This document shows positions 1 through 8,196 of a DNA stretch of 64,000 nt, piece after piece (positions within the stretch are counted from its first letter, which is position 1; every line of letters starts with the position of its first letter). The notes under the pieces were generated by a model, which worked only from the letters and a program-made list of their open reading frames with translations, was not told the origin of the DNA and ran no database searches. The stretch spans positions 620,001 to 684,000 of the forward strand of contig NZ_JAAOIY010000001.1 in assembly GCF_013184495.1 (NCBI RefSeq), given 5' to 3'. The position numbers were made by a program, and so were the translations under genes. The stretch comes from Sporosarcina jiandibaonis (GTDB taxonomy: Bacteria > Bacillota > Bacilli > Bacillales_A > Planococcaceae).

Positions 1-445
1 CCGTTTCCATATGTTCCTTGCCAAGTTCATCAATTATTCCCGTACCGCTTGCAGGCTTATTGCCAATTACTTTTCGACCCACTCGTTTTTCAAGTTCAGC
101 AATAAGTTCCGATGGAAATCCATTGGGATACACTTTAAACGGTTTATTGATGTTCAGCCCCATTATCTCCCAATGACCTGTCATAGTATCTTTTCCAACA
201 GATGCTTCCTGCATTTTCCCATACATCGCCAATGGTTCTTTCGCTACTGGCACTCCTTCAATCTGCCGGATATTTGACAGTCCTAGCTTAGCCATATTCG
301 GCATATGTAACCCATTCATCGCTTCTGCTATATGACCAAGTGTGTCTGACCCTACATCTCCAAATAAGTTAGCGTCCGGCGCTTCTCCAATTCCGACAGA
401 GTCGAGTACAACCACATGGATTCGTTTAAATTCTTCTTTCTTCAT
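1..445 (-). CDS. deoB: phosphopentomutase, 3' part missing (window edge)
   Basis: Converts (deoxy)ribose-1-phosphate to the 5-phosphate in nucleoside salvage. Only the N-terminal 148 codons are here; the gene runs off the left edge. The translation begins [20 protein letters not shown] and continues with [11 protein letters not shown] and a [10 protein letters not shown] block, the metal/phosphate-binding signature of DeoB in the alkaline phosphatase superfamily. The start codon is ATG at 445-443, preceded by AGGAGG with good spacing. It lies 22 bp after xerD on the same strand, as in Bacillus, where pupG normally follows. Identification is secure; the C-terminal half cannot be judged. Confidence 0.95.
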   Translation of the reverse strand, partial: MKKEEFKRIHVVVLDSVGIGEAPDANLFGDVGSDTLGHIAEAMNGLHMPNMAKLGLSNIRQIEGVPVAKEPLAMYGKMQEASVGKDTMTGHWEIMGLNINKPFKVYPNGFPSELIAELEKRVGRKVIGNKPASGTGIIDELGKEHMET

Positions 446-467
446 TCAGTATATTCCTCCTGTTTTT

Positions 468-1370
468 TCATGCACGCGGATGAAATTTCACATAAACTTC
501 TTTCAATCGTGTTCGACTAACATGCGTGTATATTTGTGTTGTTGAAATATCAGCATGCCCAAGCATTTCTTGAACAGCTCGTAAATCAGCACCATTTTCA
601 ATTAAATGGGTAGCAAATGAATGCCTTAAAATATGGGGGGTCATTTTCTTTTGAATGTTGACGCTTAACGCATGAGCCTTTAATAACTTCCAACATCCTT
701 GTCTTGTTAATCTTCCACCGCGCATATTGACAAACAATGCCTCCTGCGGACTGCTTAGCTTTTCAATAAATCTTGGTCGTGCCTCATTAATATAGCTTGT
801 GCAAGATTGAATGGCTTTATTTCCTAATGGAATAATTCTTTCTTTTCCACCCTTCCCAAAAACACGGACAAATCCCATCGTTAAATGAATATTGTCGAGA
901 TCGAGATTAATAAGTTCACTAACCCGCATTCCAGTTCCGTATAACATTTCAAGTAGCGCGGTGTCTCGTATGCCTTGGGGCTTCGATTGGTCGGGTGCAT
1001 CGATTAACCGCCCAACCTCTTCTAACGATAAAACCCGAGGTAATTTTTGTTCGATTTTCGGCAGCTCTATGTGTACCGTTGGATCGTTTGTTGCAACTTT
1101 TTCCCGCAACAAAAACTGATGGAAAGAACGGATAGAAGAAATATGTCTTGAAACTGTTCTTGCAGACTTTCCTTCATCTTTCATCATTTGCAAGTAGCCG
1201 ATGATATTTTGTCTAGTAACTGCATCAATAGACCCTATTTTCGATTTATCAATGAAATCGATGTAGTCCATCAAATCCCTGCGATAGGATGAAATCGTGT
1301 TTGCAGCTAATTGACGTTCAATTTTTAAAAAATGCAAATAATCTTCAAGGGCAAATTGTGTACTTTCCAT
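468..1370 (-). CDS. xerD: tyrosine recombinase XerD
   Basis: Cytoplasmic site-specific recombinase that, with XerC/CodV, resolves chromosome dimers at dif. The protein is 300 residues, the usual XerD length. An N-terminal SAM-like core-binding domain (about 1-90) precedes the catalytic domain with the full set R149, K173, H246, R249, H272 and nucleophile Y281. An AAAGGGGG ribosome site precedes the ATG. The position between fur and deoB matches the Bacillus xerD (ripX) locus, which favours XerD over XerC or a phage integrase. Nothing suggests mobility. Confidence 0.95.
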   Translation of the reverse strand: MESTQFALEDYLHFLKIERQLAANTISSYRRDLMDYIDFIDKSKIGSIDAVTRQNIIGYLQMMKDEGKSARTVSRHISSIRSFHQFLLREKVATNDPTVHIELPKIEQKLPRVLSLEEVGRLIDAPDQSKPQGIRDTALLEMLYGTGMRVSELINLDLDNIHLTMGFVRVFGKGGKERIIPLGNKAIQSCTSYINEARPRFIEKLSSPQEALFVNMRGGRLTRQGCWKLLKAHALSVNIQKKMTPHILRHSFATHLIENGADLRAVQEMLGHADISTTQIYTHVSRTRLKEVYVKFHPRA

Positions 1371-1398
1371 TTGAATCCCCCTTTACCATAACGACAAA

Positions 1399-1421
1399 GA
1401 GGGCAGCATAAGGCTGCCCTC
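1399..1421 (-). terminator. hairpin after fur
   Basis: A 9-bp perfect stem (GAGGGCAGC / GCTGCCCTC) with a 5-nt loop lies just after the fur stop codon and before xerD. The minus-strand 3' tail is only weakly T-rich, so it may be a partial terminator or an mRNA stabiliser rather than a complete stop. Confidence 0.5.
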
Positions 1422-1430
1422 ATATTAAAA

Positions 1431-1883
1431 TCATTTTTCAGTTGCTCTTTCTTTACACCGTTTACAAATTCCGTGAAAAGTTAACCAGTGATCTTTTATT
1501 GAAAATTCCCAGCGGCTTTCAACAATTTTTTCTACTTCTCCAAGAAGGTCTTCTTTAATCTCGTCAACTGTACCGCAATCTATGCAAATCAGATGATGAT
1601 GAAAATGAGTCGCACCCTCTTGCCTCAAATCATAGCGCGAAACACCGTCTCCAAAGTTGATTTTATCAACAATCTTTAAATCTGTTAGCAATTCAAGTGT
1701 TCTATACACAGTTGCAAGTCCGATTTCAGGAGACTTTTTTTTCACGAGCAAAAAAACATCTTCTGCACTTAAATGATCCGCCTCATGCTCAAGGAGGACC
1801 ACGACTGTAGCTTCACGCTGTGGCGTCAACTTATAACTGGCGCCATGTAATTGTTTTTTTATCCGATCAATTCGGCTCTCCAT
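1431..1883 (-). CDS. fur: ferric uptake regulator Fur
   Basis: Fe(II)-dependent repressor of iron acquisition, 150 residues. The N-terminal winged helix carries KLTPQREATVVVLLEHE and the AEDVFLLVKKKSPEIGLATV-type recognition region. The dimerisation domain has the HFHHHLICIDCG metal-binding segment and a terminal CKRC pair for structural zinc. It is nearly identical in layout to B. subtilis Fur, from MESRIDRIKKQLHGASYKLT onward, which separates it from PerR and Zur. GAGGGGGG precedes the ATG. It lies between spoIIM and xerD as in other Bacillales. A Fur-like box is present near the oxidase genes at 11851. Confidence 0.95.
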   Translation of the reverse strand: MESRIDRIKKQLHGASYKLTPQREATVVVLLEHEADHLSAEDVFLLVKKKSPEIGLATVYRTLELLTDLKIVDKINFGDGVSRYDLRQEGATHFHHHLICIDCGTVDEIKEDLLGEVEKIVESRWEFSIKDHWLTFHGICKRCKERATEK

Positions 1884-1968
1884 AGGACGCCCCCCTCAAA
1901 CTGTCTTCATTATATCAAAAGAGGTTTATAGAAGACAACAGAAAGGAAAGGAGAATCTACGGAATGAC

Positions 1969-2484
1969 TTATTTGAGAATATAGTAAAAAATCGAATATT
2001 CAATTGCGGTAATGAGAATTACCAAGCCCAGTAAAAATAATAAGGCTTTATCATTGCGACTTCTCTGCCCGACAGTCCGAATGAAAAAGGGCGGTTTTAA
2101 AATTGCGCAAAATAGAAGCAGTAAAAAACAAATGGCGAGTTGGAATGGAAACCACCAAACTGTGTACGATAACATCTTCATCCCCGTGGAAAGTAAGAAA
2201 CCCGTCGACAGACCAAATAACACACATTTTAATGCACCAATAAAAGTAACGAGAAAACGTAATTTCTTAACTAAAGAAAAAGCAAAAGCGACGAGAAAAA
2301 AAGTAGCATTCATTAACATCGGTCTGATAAAATTCGCTCCGTGATCTTCAACAACCCTGCCATCAAATAATACGAGCAATTTTTCTACAGATGCTAAAGG
2401 CATCTCTCGGAATAATAGCGCACCACCGAGGTATCCAACAGCAAGAATGACGAAAAGATAAGTAAATGAGAGTGAACGGATCAT
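1969..2484 (-). CDS. spoIIM: stage II sporulation protein M (SpoIIM)
   Basis: Polytopic membrane protein of the engulfment complex (SpoIIDMP) in sporulation. It has about five hydrophobic segments, a soluble stretch around residues 35-55, and the conserved membrane blocks seen in SpoIIM. I place the start at the ATG at 2484 because CGGAGG sits 8 nt before it; a GTG at 2493 would overlap that site. The resulting 171 residues are shorter than B. subtilis SpoIIM (about 215). The call rests mainly on the fur/nudF context and hydropathy, so it is less certain than its neighbours. Confidence 0.72.
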   Translation of the reverse strand: MIRSLSFTYLFVILAVGYLGGALLFREMPLASVEKLLVLFDGRVVEDHGANFIRPMLMNATFFLVAFAFSLVKKLRFLVTFIGALKCVLFGLSTGFLLSTGMKMLSYTVWWFPFQLAICFLLLLFCAILKPPFFIRTVGQRSRNDKALLFLLGLVILITAIEYSIFYYILK

Positions 2485-2538
2485 TGACTGCACCTCCGCT
2501 TATTTAATATAGCGTATGCTCGTCCATGAGAAAATAGT

Positions 2539-3084
2539 TCACTTTTTCAATTGATGTTTTGCATAAATTACAGCAAAAGCTGTCTTGGCATCATAAATTT
2601 CTCCTGAAGCAACCAATTGCTCCGCTTCATTTACTGTTACCTCAAGTAGTTCAATAAATTCATCTTCGTCGCCTTCGGCAGGATTGGCAATCTTGTATAA
2701 ATTTTCTGCCAAGTAAAGATGAATTATTTCGTTGGCGAAACCCGGTGAAGTTGCAAAGGATTGAATATATGCCACTTGATGAGCGCCATATCCAGTTTCT
2801 TCTTCTAGCTCTCGAATTGCTGTAACTTTTGGGTCTTCTCCAATTTCAATACGCCCCGCCGGAATTTCGATCAATGTTCGATTAAGACTCTTTCGATATT
2901 GCTTAACTAAAATAAGTTTCCCTTCATTTGTTATCGGTATTAAAGCAACAGCACCGGGATGTTCAATCAGTTCACGTTGCGCCCGATTACCATCTGGCAG
3001 TTCAACCTCTTCAAGCCTGAGTGAAATTATTTTACCATCATAAATTGTCTTACTCGACAGTGTTTTCTCTTCAAATTTATCCAC
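2539..3084 (-). CDS. nudF: ADP-ribose pyrophosphatase (Nudix)
   Basis: Hydrolyses ADP-ribose to AMP and ribose-5-phosphate. The 181-residue protein has a complete Nudix box, G77-x5-E83-x7-R91-E92-x-E94-E95-x-T-G, and the upstream AGRIEIGE segment typical of the ADPRase subfamily. The start codon is GTG, with GGAAGGG 8 nt upstream. It is divergent from yqkF and upstream of spoIIM, the same arrangement as B. subtilis nudF (yqkG) with yqkF. No anomalies. Confidence 0.92.
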   Translation of the reverse strand: MDKFEEKTLSSKTIYDGKIISLRLEEVELPDGNRAQRELIEHPGAVALIPITNEGKLILVKQYRKSLNRTLIEIPAGRIEIGEDPKVTAIRELEEETGYGAHQVAYIQSFATSPGFANEIIHLYLAENLYKIANPAEGDEDEFIELLEVTVNEAEQLVASGEIYDAKTAFAVIYAKHQLKK

Positions 3085-3155
3085 TATACCAACCCTTCCA
3101 TATGGAAATTATGTCGAGGTCATTGTACCATGATTATTAATAAGGTGGTGTTTCC

Positions 3156-4058
3156 ATGAAAAAGAGAGAGTTAGGAAAAAGCGGATTATTCGTATCTGAG
3201 CTGTCGTTAGGAACAATGTCATTGCCAGATAATGAAACGGAAGCAAAAAACATTGTAGATGCTGCAATTCATGCTGGTATTAATTTTTTCGATACCGCCA
3301 ATATTTATGATGGCGGCAAAAACGAAAAGCTTGTCGGAAAAGCACTGAAAGAACGGCGTGAAAATGTAATTCTTGCTACGAAAGTTGGCAACAAATTAAA
3401 TCCCGATGGCGAGGGATGGACATGGAATCCTACGAAAAACCACATCATGGAGGAAGTGAAGCATAGTCTACGTAGACTCGGAACGGATTACATTGATTTG
3501 TACCAGCTTCATGGCGGAACGATTGAAGACAATATTGACGAAACCATCGATGCTTTTGAAAGCCTAAAAAAAGAAGGGTTAATTCGCCAGTATGGAATTT
3601 CATCGATACGACCGAGCGTCATTAAACGCTTTCTGGAAAAAAGTACTGCTATTTCGGTTATGATGCAATATAGTTTACTCGATCGAAGACCAGAAGAATG
3701 GTTTCCGTTAATAAGCGGTTTAGATGCTTCGATTATTACAAGAGGAACTGTAGCAAAAGGTTATTTGACATTGGAAGGTCAGGGAAGAGCAAATGCATCG
3801 GACGGTTTCGCTCTTTATAACGCCTCAGAACTGCAAAGCGCCGTAAATTATTTGAACGATGAAGTAGACGATTTACACGCAGCTTCAATTGCCTTTGCAC
3901 TTCAAGACAAAACAGTCGCCTCCGCATTAGTTGGAGCACGGACAACGAAGCAATTGCTTGATTCAATTATTGCATATGAAAAAGGTTGTTCAACTGACCA
4001 ACTCGAAAGACTGAAAACCTTAATTAAACGGCATGAATATAACGAGCATCGCATTTGA
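3156..4058 (+). CDS. yqkF: aldo/keto reductase YqkF
   Basis: NAD(P)H-dependent oxidoreductase of the aldo/keto reductase TIM-barrel family, 300 residues; the physiological substrate is unknown. The catalytic tetrad is visible: D46 and Y51 in FDTANIYDGG, K76 in ATKVGNK, and H119 in LYQLHGGTIEDN. The block LHGGTIEDNIDETIDAFE followed by YGISSIRPSVI is characteristic of YqkF. AAGGTGG precedes the ATG. It is divergently transcribed from nudF across about 70 bp and ends at a strong terminator shared with the convergent lipoprotein gene. Confidence 0.9.
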   Translation: MKKRELGKSGLFVSELSLGTMSLPDNETEAKNIVDAAIHAGINFFDTANIYDGGKNEKLVGKALKERRENVILATKVGNKLNPDGEGWTWNPTKNHIMEEVKHSLRRLGTDYIDLYQLHGGTIEDNIDETIDAFESLKKEGLIRQYGISSIRPSVIKRFLEKSTAISVMMQYSLLDRRPEEWFPLISGLDASIITRGTVAKGYLTLEGQGRANASDGFALYNASELQSAVNYLNDEVDDLHAASIAFALQDKTVASALVGARTTKQLLDSIIAYEKGCSTDQLERLKTLIKRHEYNEHRI

Positions 4059-4067
4059 CGCCAAAAT

Positions 4068-4096
4068 AAAAACAGGACCATTAAGTCCTGTTTTTT
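4068..4096. terminator. bidirectional intrinsic terminator
   Basis: An A-run, the stem ACAGGAC / GTCCTGT with a 6-nt loop, and a T6 run lie between the convergent yqkF and the spore lipoprotein gene. The A-run and T-run on opposite sides let it work for both strands. Confidence 0.9.
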
Positions 4097-4103
4097 CATT
4101 GTT

Positions 4104-4730
4104 TTAACGTGCATCCGGGAACACTCTTCGCATTGCTTCTGTAAATTCTTCAAAAAAACCTTCTACGGGGTCTCCTTGATTGATCTGTTCTACATACTCA
4201 TTCATTCTATCTACGAAGTCAGGATTTAATGAGACATATACATTTTGGATGTTGTCATGTACTTCCCTAACTTGTTGAGCAATTTTGTTCTCCAAGTCAG
4301 GAGATAGAACTTGGTCTGGACTGTTATGGTTATTGTTGGCGTTATTGTTGGTATCTGCGTCGTTATTTGTTCCAGTATCCGTGTTTGTATCTGTGTCGGC
4401 ATTATTATCGGCGGTCCCGTTATTATCCGTGTCACTGACTGTGTTATCCCCGTTTAATACTACAGCGGCATAGGCATTTTGATCGGTGACGATGACGGTT
4501 GCGTTCTCTACTCCGTTCATTTCCATTATACGATCAGCTGCATCTTGGGAAACTTCTAAATTTGTGTCACCATTATTATTGTTATTGTTATTGTTCGCAT
4601 TATCATTTGTTCCTTGGTCAACGTTCGTATTAGCATTGTCAGCACCATTGTTTCTATCTTGATTGAAGTTACATCCCATTAAAGATAAAGATAGGAGCAT
4701 TGCCGTTAAAAATAGTGAAACTTTTTTCAT
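4104..4730 (-). CDS. YhcN/YlaJ-family spore lipoprotein, Asn/Asp-rich
   Basis: Predicted lipoprotein of 208 residues. The signal peptide ends in the lipobox LMGC (Cys about residue 20). Two low-complexity Asn/Asp/Thr stretches (about 24-56 and 97-140) bracket a conserved half-domain, AADRIMEMNGVENATVIVTD, that matches the YhcN/YlaJ sporulation lipoprotein family. The C-terminal block (KIAQQVREVHDNIQNVYVSL) completes that domain. YhcN is a known inner-spore-membrane component of unclear function. The repeat-rich DNA splits the domain with an unusually long insert. It converges on yqkF at a shared terminator. Confidence 0.85.
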   Translation of the reverse strand: MKKVSLFLTAMLLSLSLMGCNFNQDRNNGADNANTNVDQGTNDNANNNNNNNNGDTNLEVSQDAADRIMEMNGVENATVIVTDQNAYAAVVLNGDNTVSDTDNNGTADNNADTDTNTDTGTNNDADTNNNANNNHNSPDQVLSPDLENKIAQQVREVHDNIQNVYVSLNPDFVDRMNEYVEQINQGDPVEGFFEEFTEAMRRVFPDAR

Positions 4731-4796
4731 GAGTTTTCCTCCCTAATTTATTATAAGGATAGGATAGCCATATAAATGAAATTTATGTATTCATTT

Positions 4797-4823
4797 CAAA
4801 AAAGCTGCTCAAAAAAGAACAGC
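4797..4823 (-). terminator. intrinsic terminator of the 51-residue gene
   Basis: On the minus strand, GCTGTTC-loop-GAGCAGC (one G-U pair) is followed by a run of seven T, directly after the stop codon at 4839. It supports that small ORF being a real transcript. Confidence 0.75.
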
Positions 4824-4838
4824 GTCTCGTATATCTAA

Positions 4839-4994
4839 TTATTTTTTGTGTAAATTATTATTATTTTTTTTAGCTGCTTTGTTTTGTCCGATAACATTCA
4901 AATCATCAACACTGCGATCGTAGCCATATCCGTATTCTTCCCGATCTTTTTCGTTCCTCGTTTTTTCTTTGTTATCGTTTTGATTTGTGTTCAA
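4839..4994 (-). CDS. small hydrophilic protein, 51 residues, unknown
   Basis: A short gene starting at TTG 4994 with a textbook GGAGGTGA site 6 nt upstream and a terminator just after its stop. The product begins MNTNQNDNKEKTRNEKDREE and contains YGYGYDRSVDDLNVIGQNKA before an Asn/Lys-rich tail. It is very hydrophilic, with no signal peptide or membrane segment. Its neighbour is a spore lipoprotein, and small Asn/Lys-rich proteins are common in Bacillales spores, but I do not recognise the family and assign no function. Confidence 0.7.
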   Translation of the reverse strand: MNTNQNDNKEKTRNEKDREEYGYGYDRSVDDLNVIGQNKAAKKNNNNLHKK

Positions 4995-5044
4995 ATATAG
5001 TCACCTCCGTCCTGAATAGGTTGTTCAAGACGAAGACTTTTATG

Positions 5045-5206
5045 CTAAATTGTTATTAAGTGACCGAATAAAGAGAATAACGTTAGGCTGACGATGCTGA
5101 TGGATATTGTTGAAATCATTCCTATGTATAATGGTTTTATTCCGAAAAAAATCAGAAATACCCCGACAATATTGTTAAAGGTAATTCTGATTTCTTCCCT
5201 AACTAT
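5045..5206 (-). other. open hydrophobic frame without a normal start
   Basis: Directly after the thioredoxin stop there are 53 sense codons on the minus strand encoding two hydrophobic segments (around VGVFLIFFGIKPLYIGMI and ISISIVSLTLFSLFGHLI), ending at TAG 5047-5045. No ATG, GTG or TTG lies before the hydrophobic region; the only in-frame ATG would leave a 24-residue peptide. It could be a remnant of a small membrane protein, or chance. It occupies most of the gap between the 51-residue gene and the thioredoxin gene. Confidence 0.3.
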
Positions 5207-5524
5207 TTAATTCGAAAGACTGTTAAGAAATTCTTCAATTTCTTCTTGTGTCTTGCGATTTTTACTAACGAAACGGCCCAATTCTTTTCCTTCACTAAAA
5301 GCAAGAAAACTGGGGATTCCGAAAATATCAAGTTCGACACATAAGTCGATAAACTCATCGCGATCGACTGAGATGAACGTAAACTCAGGATAATCCACCT
5401 CAAGAATCGGTAAAAACGGCTCAATCACTCTGCAATCTGGACACCATCCAGCAGTAAACATAAAAATTGTTCTTTCATCGTTTTTAAGCAGCTCAAATTG
5501 CTCCATCGACTGTAATTTCTCCAT
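5207..5524 (-). CDS. thioredoxin-like protein (YtpP-like)
   Basis: Cytoplasmic thioredoxin-fold protein, 105 residues from the ATG at 5524, which has GGGAGG upstream; an earlier in-frame ATG at 5545 would overlap the preceding gene. The active site is W-C28-P-D-C31, and GIPSFLAF supplies the cis-proline. The CPDC motif and the segment [20 protein letters not shown] resemble B. subtilis YtpP, a thioredoxin-like protein of unknown partner. It follows the DinB-fold gene by 13 bp, probably in one transcript. Confidence 0.85.
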   Translation of the reverse strand: MEKLQSMEQFELLKNDERTIFMFTAGWCPDCRVIEPFLPILEVDYPEFTFISVDRDEFIDLCVELDIFGIPSFLAFSEGKELGRFVSKNRKTQEEIEEFLNSLSN

Positions 5525-5537
5525 ATTCTTTTCCTCC

Positions 5538-6005
5538 CTACTCAAAAAGATTCATGGCATTAATAGCTCCTGAATGAGTTCCTTCATGCCAACTCAAAAA
5601 TTGAATGTATCCTTCAATGCTATCGATTGTCATTATATTATCGCCTATTATTAACGGCTCAACCGCTTTTTCAGCGAGTCTGTTTTCGACAAACGGGATG
5701 ACTCTTTCCAATTGAACTCTTAACGCTGTTAATATCTCTTCACCTGTAGGGACGCTTCCTTCCCATTCATCGGGGCTCGTTCCATCGATAAATAATGGAA
5801 TCCAATCTGGCTCTACAGGTTCATACGATTTTACACATTGATGAACAAACTGCTCTACAGTAACAAAAATATGACCCGCATGCCATAAAATATTATTATT
5901 AAAGCCCTTTGGTTGAACTTCCCACTTGGATTCTTCAACTCTTTTTAATCGTCCAATTGTATGCATTCGCGCTAATCGGAGTTGCTGTATTGTTTCGATT
6001 GTCAC
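5538..6005 (-). CDS. DinB-family four-helix protein
   Basis: A protein of about 155 residues with the DinB/YfiT-like four-helix bundle pattern. It has a first histidine in [17 protein letters not shown] and a C-terminal [13 protein letters not shown] that together would form the metal triad. This family includes thiol transferases for bacillithiol/mycothiol and many uncharacterised members. I choose the GTG at 6005, after AAGGGGAG, over an ATG at 6032 that lacks a ribosome site. It is followed by a thioredoxin-like gene, which would fit a thiol-related role (inference). Confidence 0.8.
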   Translation of the reverse strand: MTIETIQQLRLARMHTIGRLKRVEESKWEVQPKGFNNNILWHAGHIFVTVEQFVHQCVKSYEPVEPDWIPLFIDGTSPDEWEGSVPTGEEILTALRVQLERVIPFVENRLAEKAVEPLIIGDNIMTIDSIEGYIQFLSWHEGTHSGAINAMNLFE

Positions 6006-6100
6006 TCTCTCCCCTTCATAAGTTCTTACCATAACTGTAAATGATTCTGCAGCTTTTTGAAATAAAGTAGCTCTAGAAGGGAATTTTAGGTGTCATAAGG

Positions 6101-6132
6101 AAAAGAATAGCCTTGATTGAGGCTATCCTTTT
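6101..6132 (-). terminator. terminator of ilvE
   Basis: ATAGCC / GGCTAT stem with an 8-nt loop, flanked by A- and T-rich runs, 30 bp after the ilvE stop codon on the minus strand. Confidence 0.7.
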
Positions 6133-6163
6133 TGATTTAATGATTGAATTTTTGAGAGAGTCA

Positions 6164-7237
6164 TTAATCCACTTCTACAATCCAGTTAAACGGATCTTCA
6201 ATCGCACCGGTTTGAATACCCGTTAAGTTTTCATATAATCTTTTTGATAATTGTCCGGTTACACCGTTGTTTACAACGTATTTATTGTCCTGCCAATTGA
6301 ATTCGCCGATTGGAGATATGACCGCTGCAGTCCCTGTTCCGAAAGCTTCCTCCAAAGTTCCATTTTCAGTAGCTTCGCGAATTTCATCCATCGAGATTTT
6401 ACGTTCAGTGACTGGAATATCCCAGTGATTCAATAATTGAATAATTGACTTCCTAGTGATTCCTTCTAATATACTTCCATTTAGCATCGGGGTGATTACT
6501 TCCCCATTTATTTTAAAGAAAACATTCATGCTCCCGACTTCTTCGATATACTTTTTTTCGACACCGTCCAACCATAGAACTTGCGCATAGCCTTTTTGAC
6601 CGGCAACTTCTTGTGCTCTAAGGCCTGAAGCATAGTTTCCTGCTGTTTTCGCCGTTCCCGTTCCGCCTGCTACTGCACGAACATATTCATTTTCGACAAG
6701 TATTTTAACCGGATGGATACCTTCTTTATAATAAGATCCTACAGGGGATAAAATAATCATGAACGAATACTTTTTAGATGGTGAAACGCCTAAATGTGAT
6801 TCTGTTGCGATCATAAAAGGCCGTATATAAAGAGATGTACCTTCCGCAGTCGGAATCCATTCTTTATCGATAATTAGTAGTTCTTTCAATGCTTCGATAG
6901 CTAAATCTTCATCGATTTGCGGCATACATAGACGTGCACTAGACTGATTCATTCTCCGCATATTTTGTTCTGGACGGAACAATCTCACGGATCCATCTTT
7001 CGATAAATATGCTTTTAACCCCTCGAATACCGTTTGCCCATAATGAAAAACAATCGCTGCAGGATCCAATGTTATTGGCTCGTAAGGAACGATGCGATGA
7101 TCGCTCCAACCCTGTCCTTCGGTATAATCAGCAACAAACATATGATCAGTAAATACTCTTCCGAATCCCAATTGACTCGATTCAGGTTTCTTCTTTTTTG
7201 TTTCACATAATTTAACTTCAATCATTTGTACTGTCAT
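6164..7237 (-). CDS. ilvE: branched-chain amino acid aminotransferase
   Basis: PLP-dependent fold-type IV transaminase of 357 residues that interconverts Leu/Ile/Val and their 2-oxoacids. The PLP lysine is K197 in GGTGTAKTAGNYA. The phosphate- and substrate-binding blocks FHYGQTVFEGLKAY and EVGSMNVFF are present. AAGGGGAT precedes the ATG. It is monocistronic, with its own terminator and a 200-bp leader that shows no clear T-box. Such enzymes also accept aromatic acids, but nothing here links it to the phenylalanine island 28 kb away. Confidence 0.93.
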   Translation of the reverse strand: MTVQMIEVKLCETKKKKPESSQLGFGRVFTDHMFVADYTEGQGWSDHRIVPYEPITLDPAAIVFHYGQTVFEGLKAYLSKDGSVRLFRPEQNMRRMNQSSARLCMPQIDEDLAIEALKELLIIDKEWIPTAEGTSLYIRPFMIATESHLGVSPSKKYSFMIILSPVGSYYKEGIHPVKILVENEYVRAVAGGTGTAKTAGNYASGLRAQEVAGQKGYAQVLWLDGVEKKYIEEVGSMNVFFKINGEVITPMLNGSILEGITRKSIIQLLNHWDIPVTERKISMDEIREATENGTLEEAFGTGTAAVISPIGEFNWQDNKYVVNNGVTGQLSKRLYENLTGIQTGAIEDPFNWIVEVD

Positions 7238-7449
7238 GGTGAATTATCCCCTTCAGCTCTATATTTTTCAAATGAATATGACTCACCCGCATAGGCGTAT
7301 TAATATCATATTATACCCTCATCAGCTGAAAAGGAAAAGCATATTTCAAATATTCCTTATTTAAATACAATTACTAAGCATTATGGTTTACCAATACTTG
7401 TTCTCTCGGTACAATTTAACATATAGCATATTGAAGGGGACGATAAAAA

Positions 7450-8010
7450 ATGGAGTTAAATCAGTGGTTTGAACGGGGAATTACACCGGATGAGTATATT
7501 AAATCTTTGGAAAAACATAAGGCGGGTTTTTCCCATATTTATGCAAACTATTCAGTTCCAGAGGATGAAAGCTTTCTTCAATTGATCAAAGAAAAAGAGC
7601 TGCGTGTTATTGTATTAGCTGAACCTTGGTGCGGTCATTGCATGTTAAACATTCCTGTCTTACTTCGCCTGGCGGAAAAAACAAATACTCCAGTTCGAAT
7701 TCTTCCACGTGATGAAAACTTAGAACTGATGGATCAATATTTAACAAACGGCAAATCGCGAACCATCCCGATTTTCATTTTCATCGATAATGATGGAAAT
7801 CAAGTTGCTAAATGGGGTCCGATCGCCGAAAGAACGAAGCAATTTGTTGACCAATACAGAGATAAATTACCAGCAAAAGACGCTCCTGAATATGATGAGA
7901 AATTTAAAGAAATGATTGGAATCACAGCTAAAGCATTCAAAGAAGACAAACAGCTTTGGAGCGGTGCTTATGAGAGCATGAAAGAGACTTTGCTAGAAAA
8001 TATTAAATAA
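7450..8010 (+). CDS. thioredoxin family protein with CGHC site
   Basis: A 186-residue protein with a thioredoxin-like domain (about 40-145) whose active site is PW-C61-G-H-C64, followed by a cis-Pro segment (SRTIPIFIFID) and a helical C-terminal tail. It lacks a signal peptide, so a cytoplasmic redox role is likely despite the PDI-like CGHC motif. GAAGGGGA precedes the ATG. It is a single gene on the plus strand ending at a strong terminator. The exact family name is uncertain. Confidence 0.82.
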   Translation: MELNQWFERGITPDEYIKSLEKHKAGFSHIYANYSVPEDESFLQLIKEKELRVIVLAEPWCGHCMLNIPVLLRLAEKTNTPVRILPRDENLELMDQYLTNGKSRTIPIFIFIDNDGNQVAKWGPIAERTKQFVDQYRDKLPAKDAPEYDEKFKEMIGITAKAFKEDKQLWSGAYESMKETLLENIK

Positions 8011-8039
8011 CAACTGTAATAAGTAAATTGAAAACACGG

Positions 8040-8077
8040 AAAAGTACGAGAAGATATTCATTTCTCGTACTTTTTTA
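8040..8077 (+). terminator. intrinsic terminator
   Basis: AAAAGTACGAGAA / TTCTCGTACTTTT, a perfect stem with an 8-9-nt loop and T6 tail, 30 bp after the thioredoxin-family gene. Confidence 0.92.
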
Positions 8078-8124
8078 TAATTATCACTTTGAAAACACTC
8101 ATTGTAAAATGAAATTAGTTGATT

Positions 8125-8165
8125 AGATTGCAGGGCGGCGACTCCTACGGGAATAGAGTGCAAAG
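8125..8165. repeat. degenerate copy of a Bacillales interspersed repeat
   Basis: The core GGGCGGCGACTCCTACGGGA followed by ATAGAGTGCA resembles the GACTCCTGCGGGA-type repeat that I know from many Bacillales intergenic regions. It is short and diverged here and has no coding potential. The family assignment is from memory and was not searched. Confidence 0.45.
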
Positions 8166-8196
8166 ATGGAAAGAACTTTAATAAAGGTCGAAAATT

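Noticed and set aside
468-1370. Phage or island integrase
   Set aside because: Located in the conserved fur-xerD-deoB context with XerD length; no att sites or phage genes nearby.
4330-4660. Low-complexity DNA inside the spore lipoprotein gene as a possible repeat locus
   Set aside because: It is Asn/Asp/Thr codon repetition inside an intact coding frame, common in this lipoprotein family.
7238-7449. T-box or leader riboswitch before ilvE
   Set aside because: No T-box sequence (TGGNACCGCG-like) or terminator/antiterminator pair is visible in the leader.
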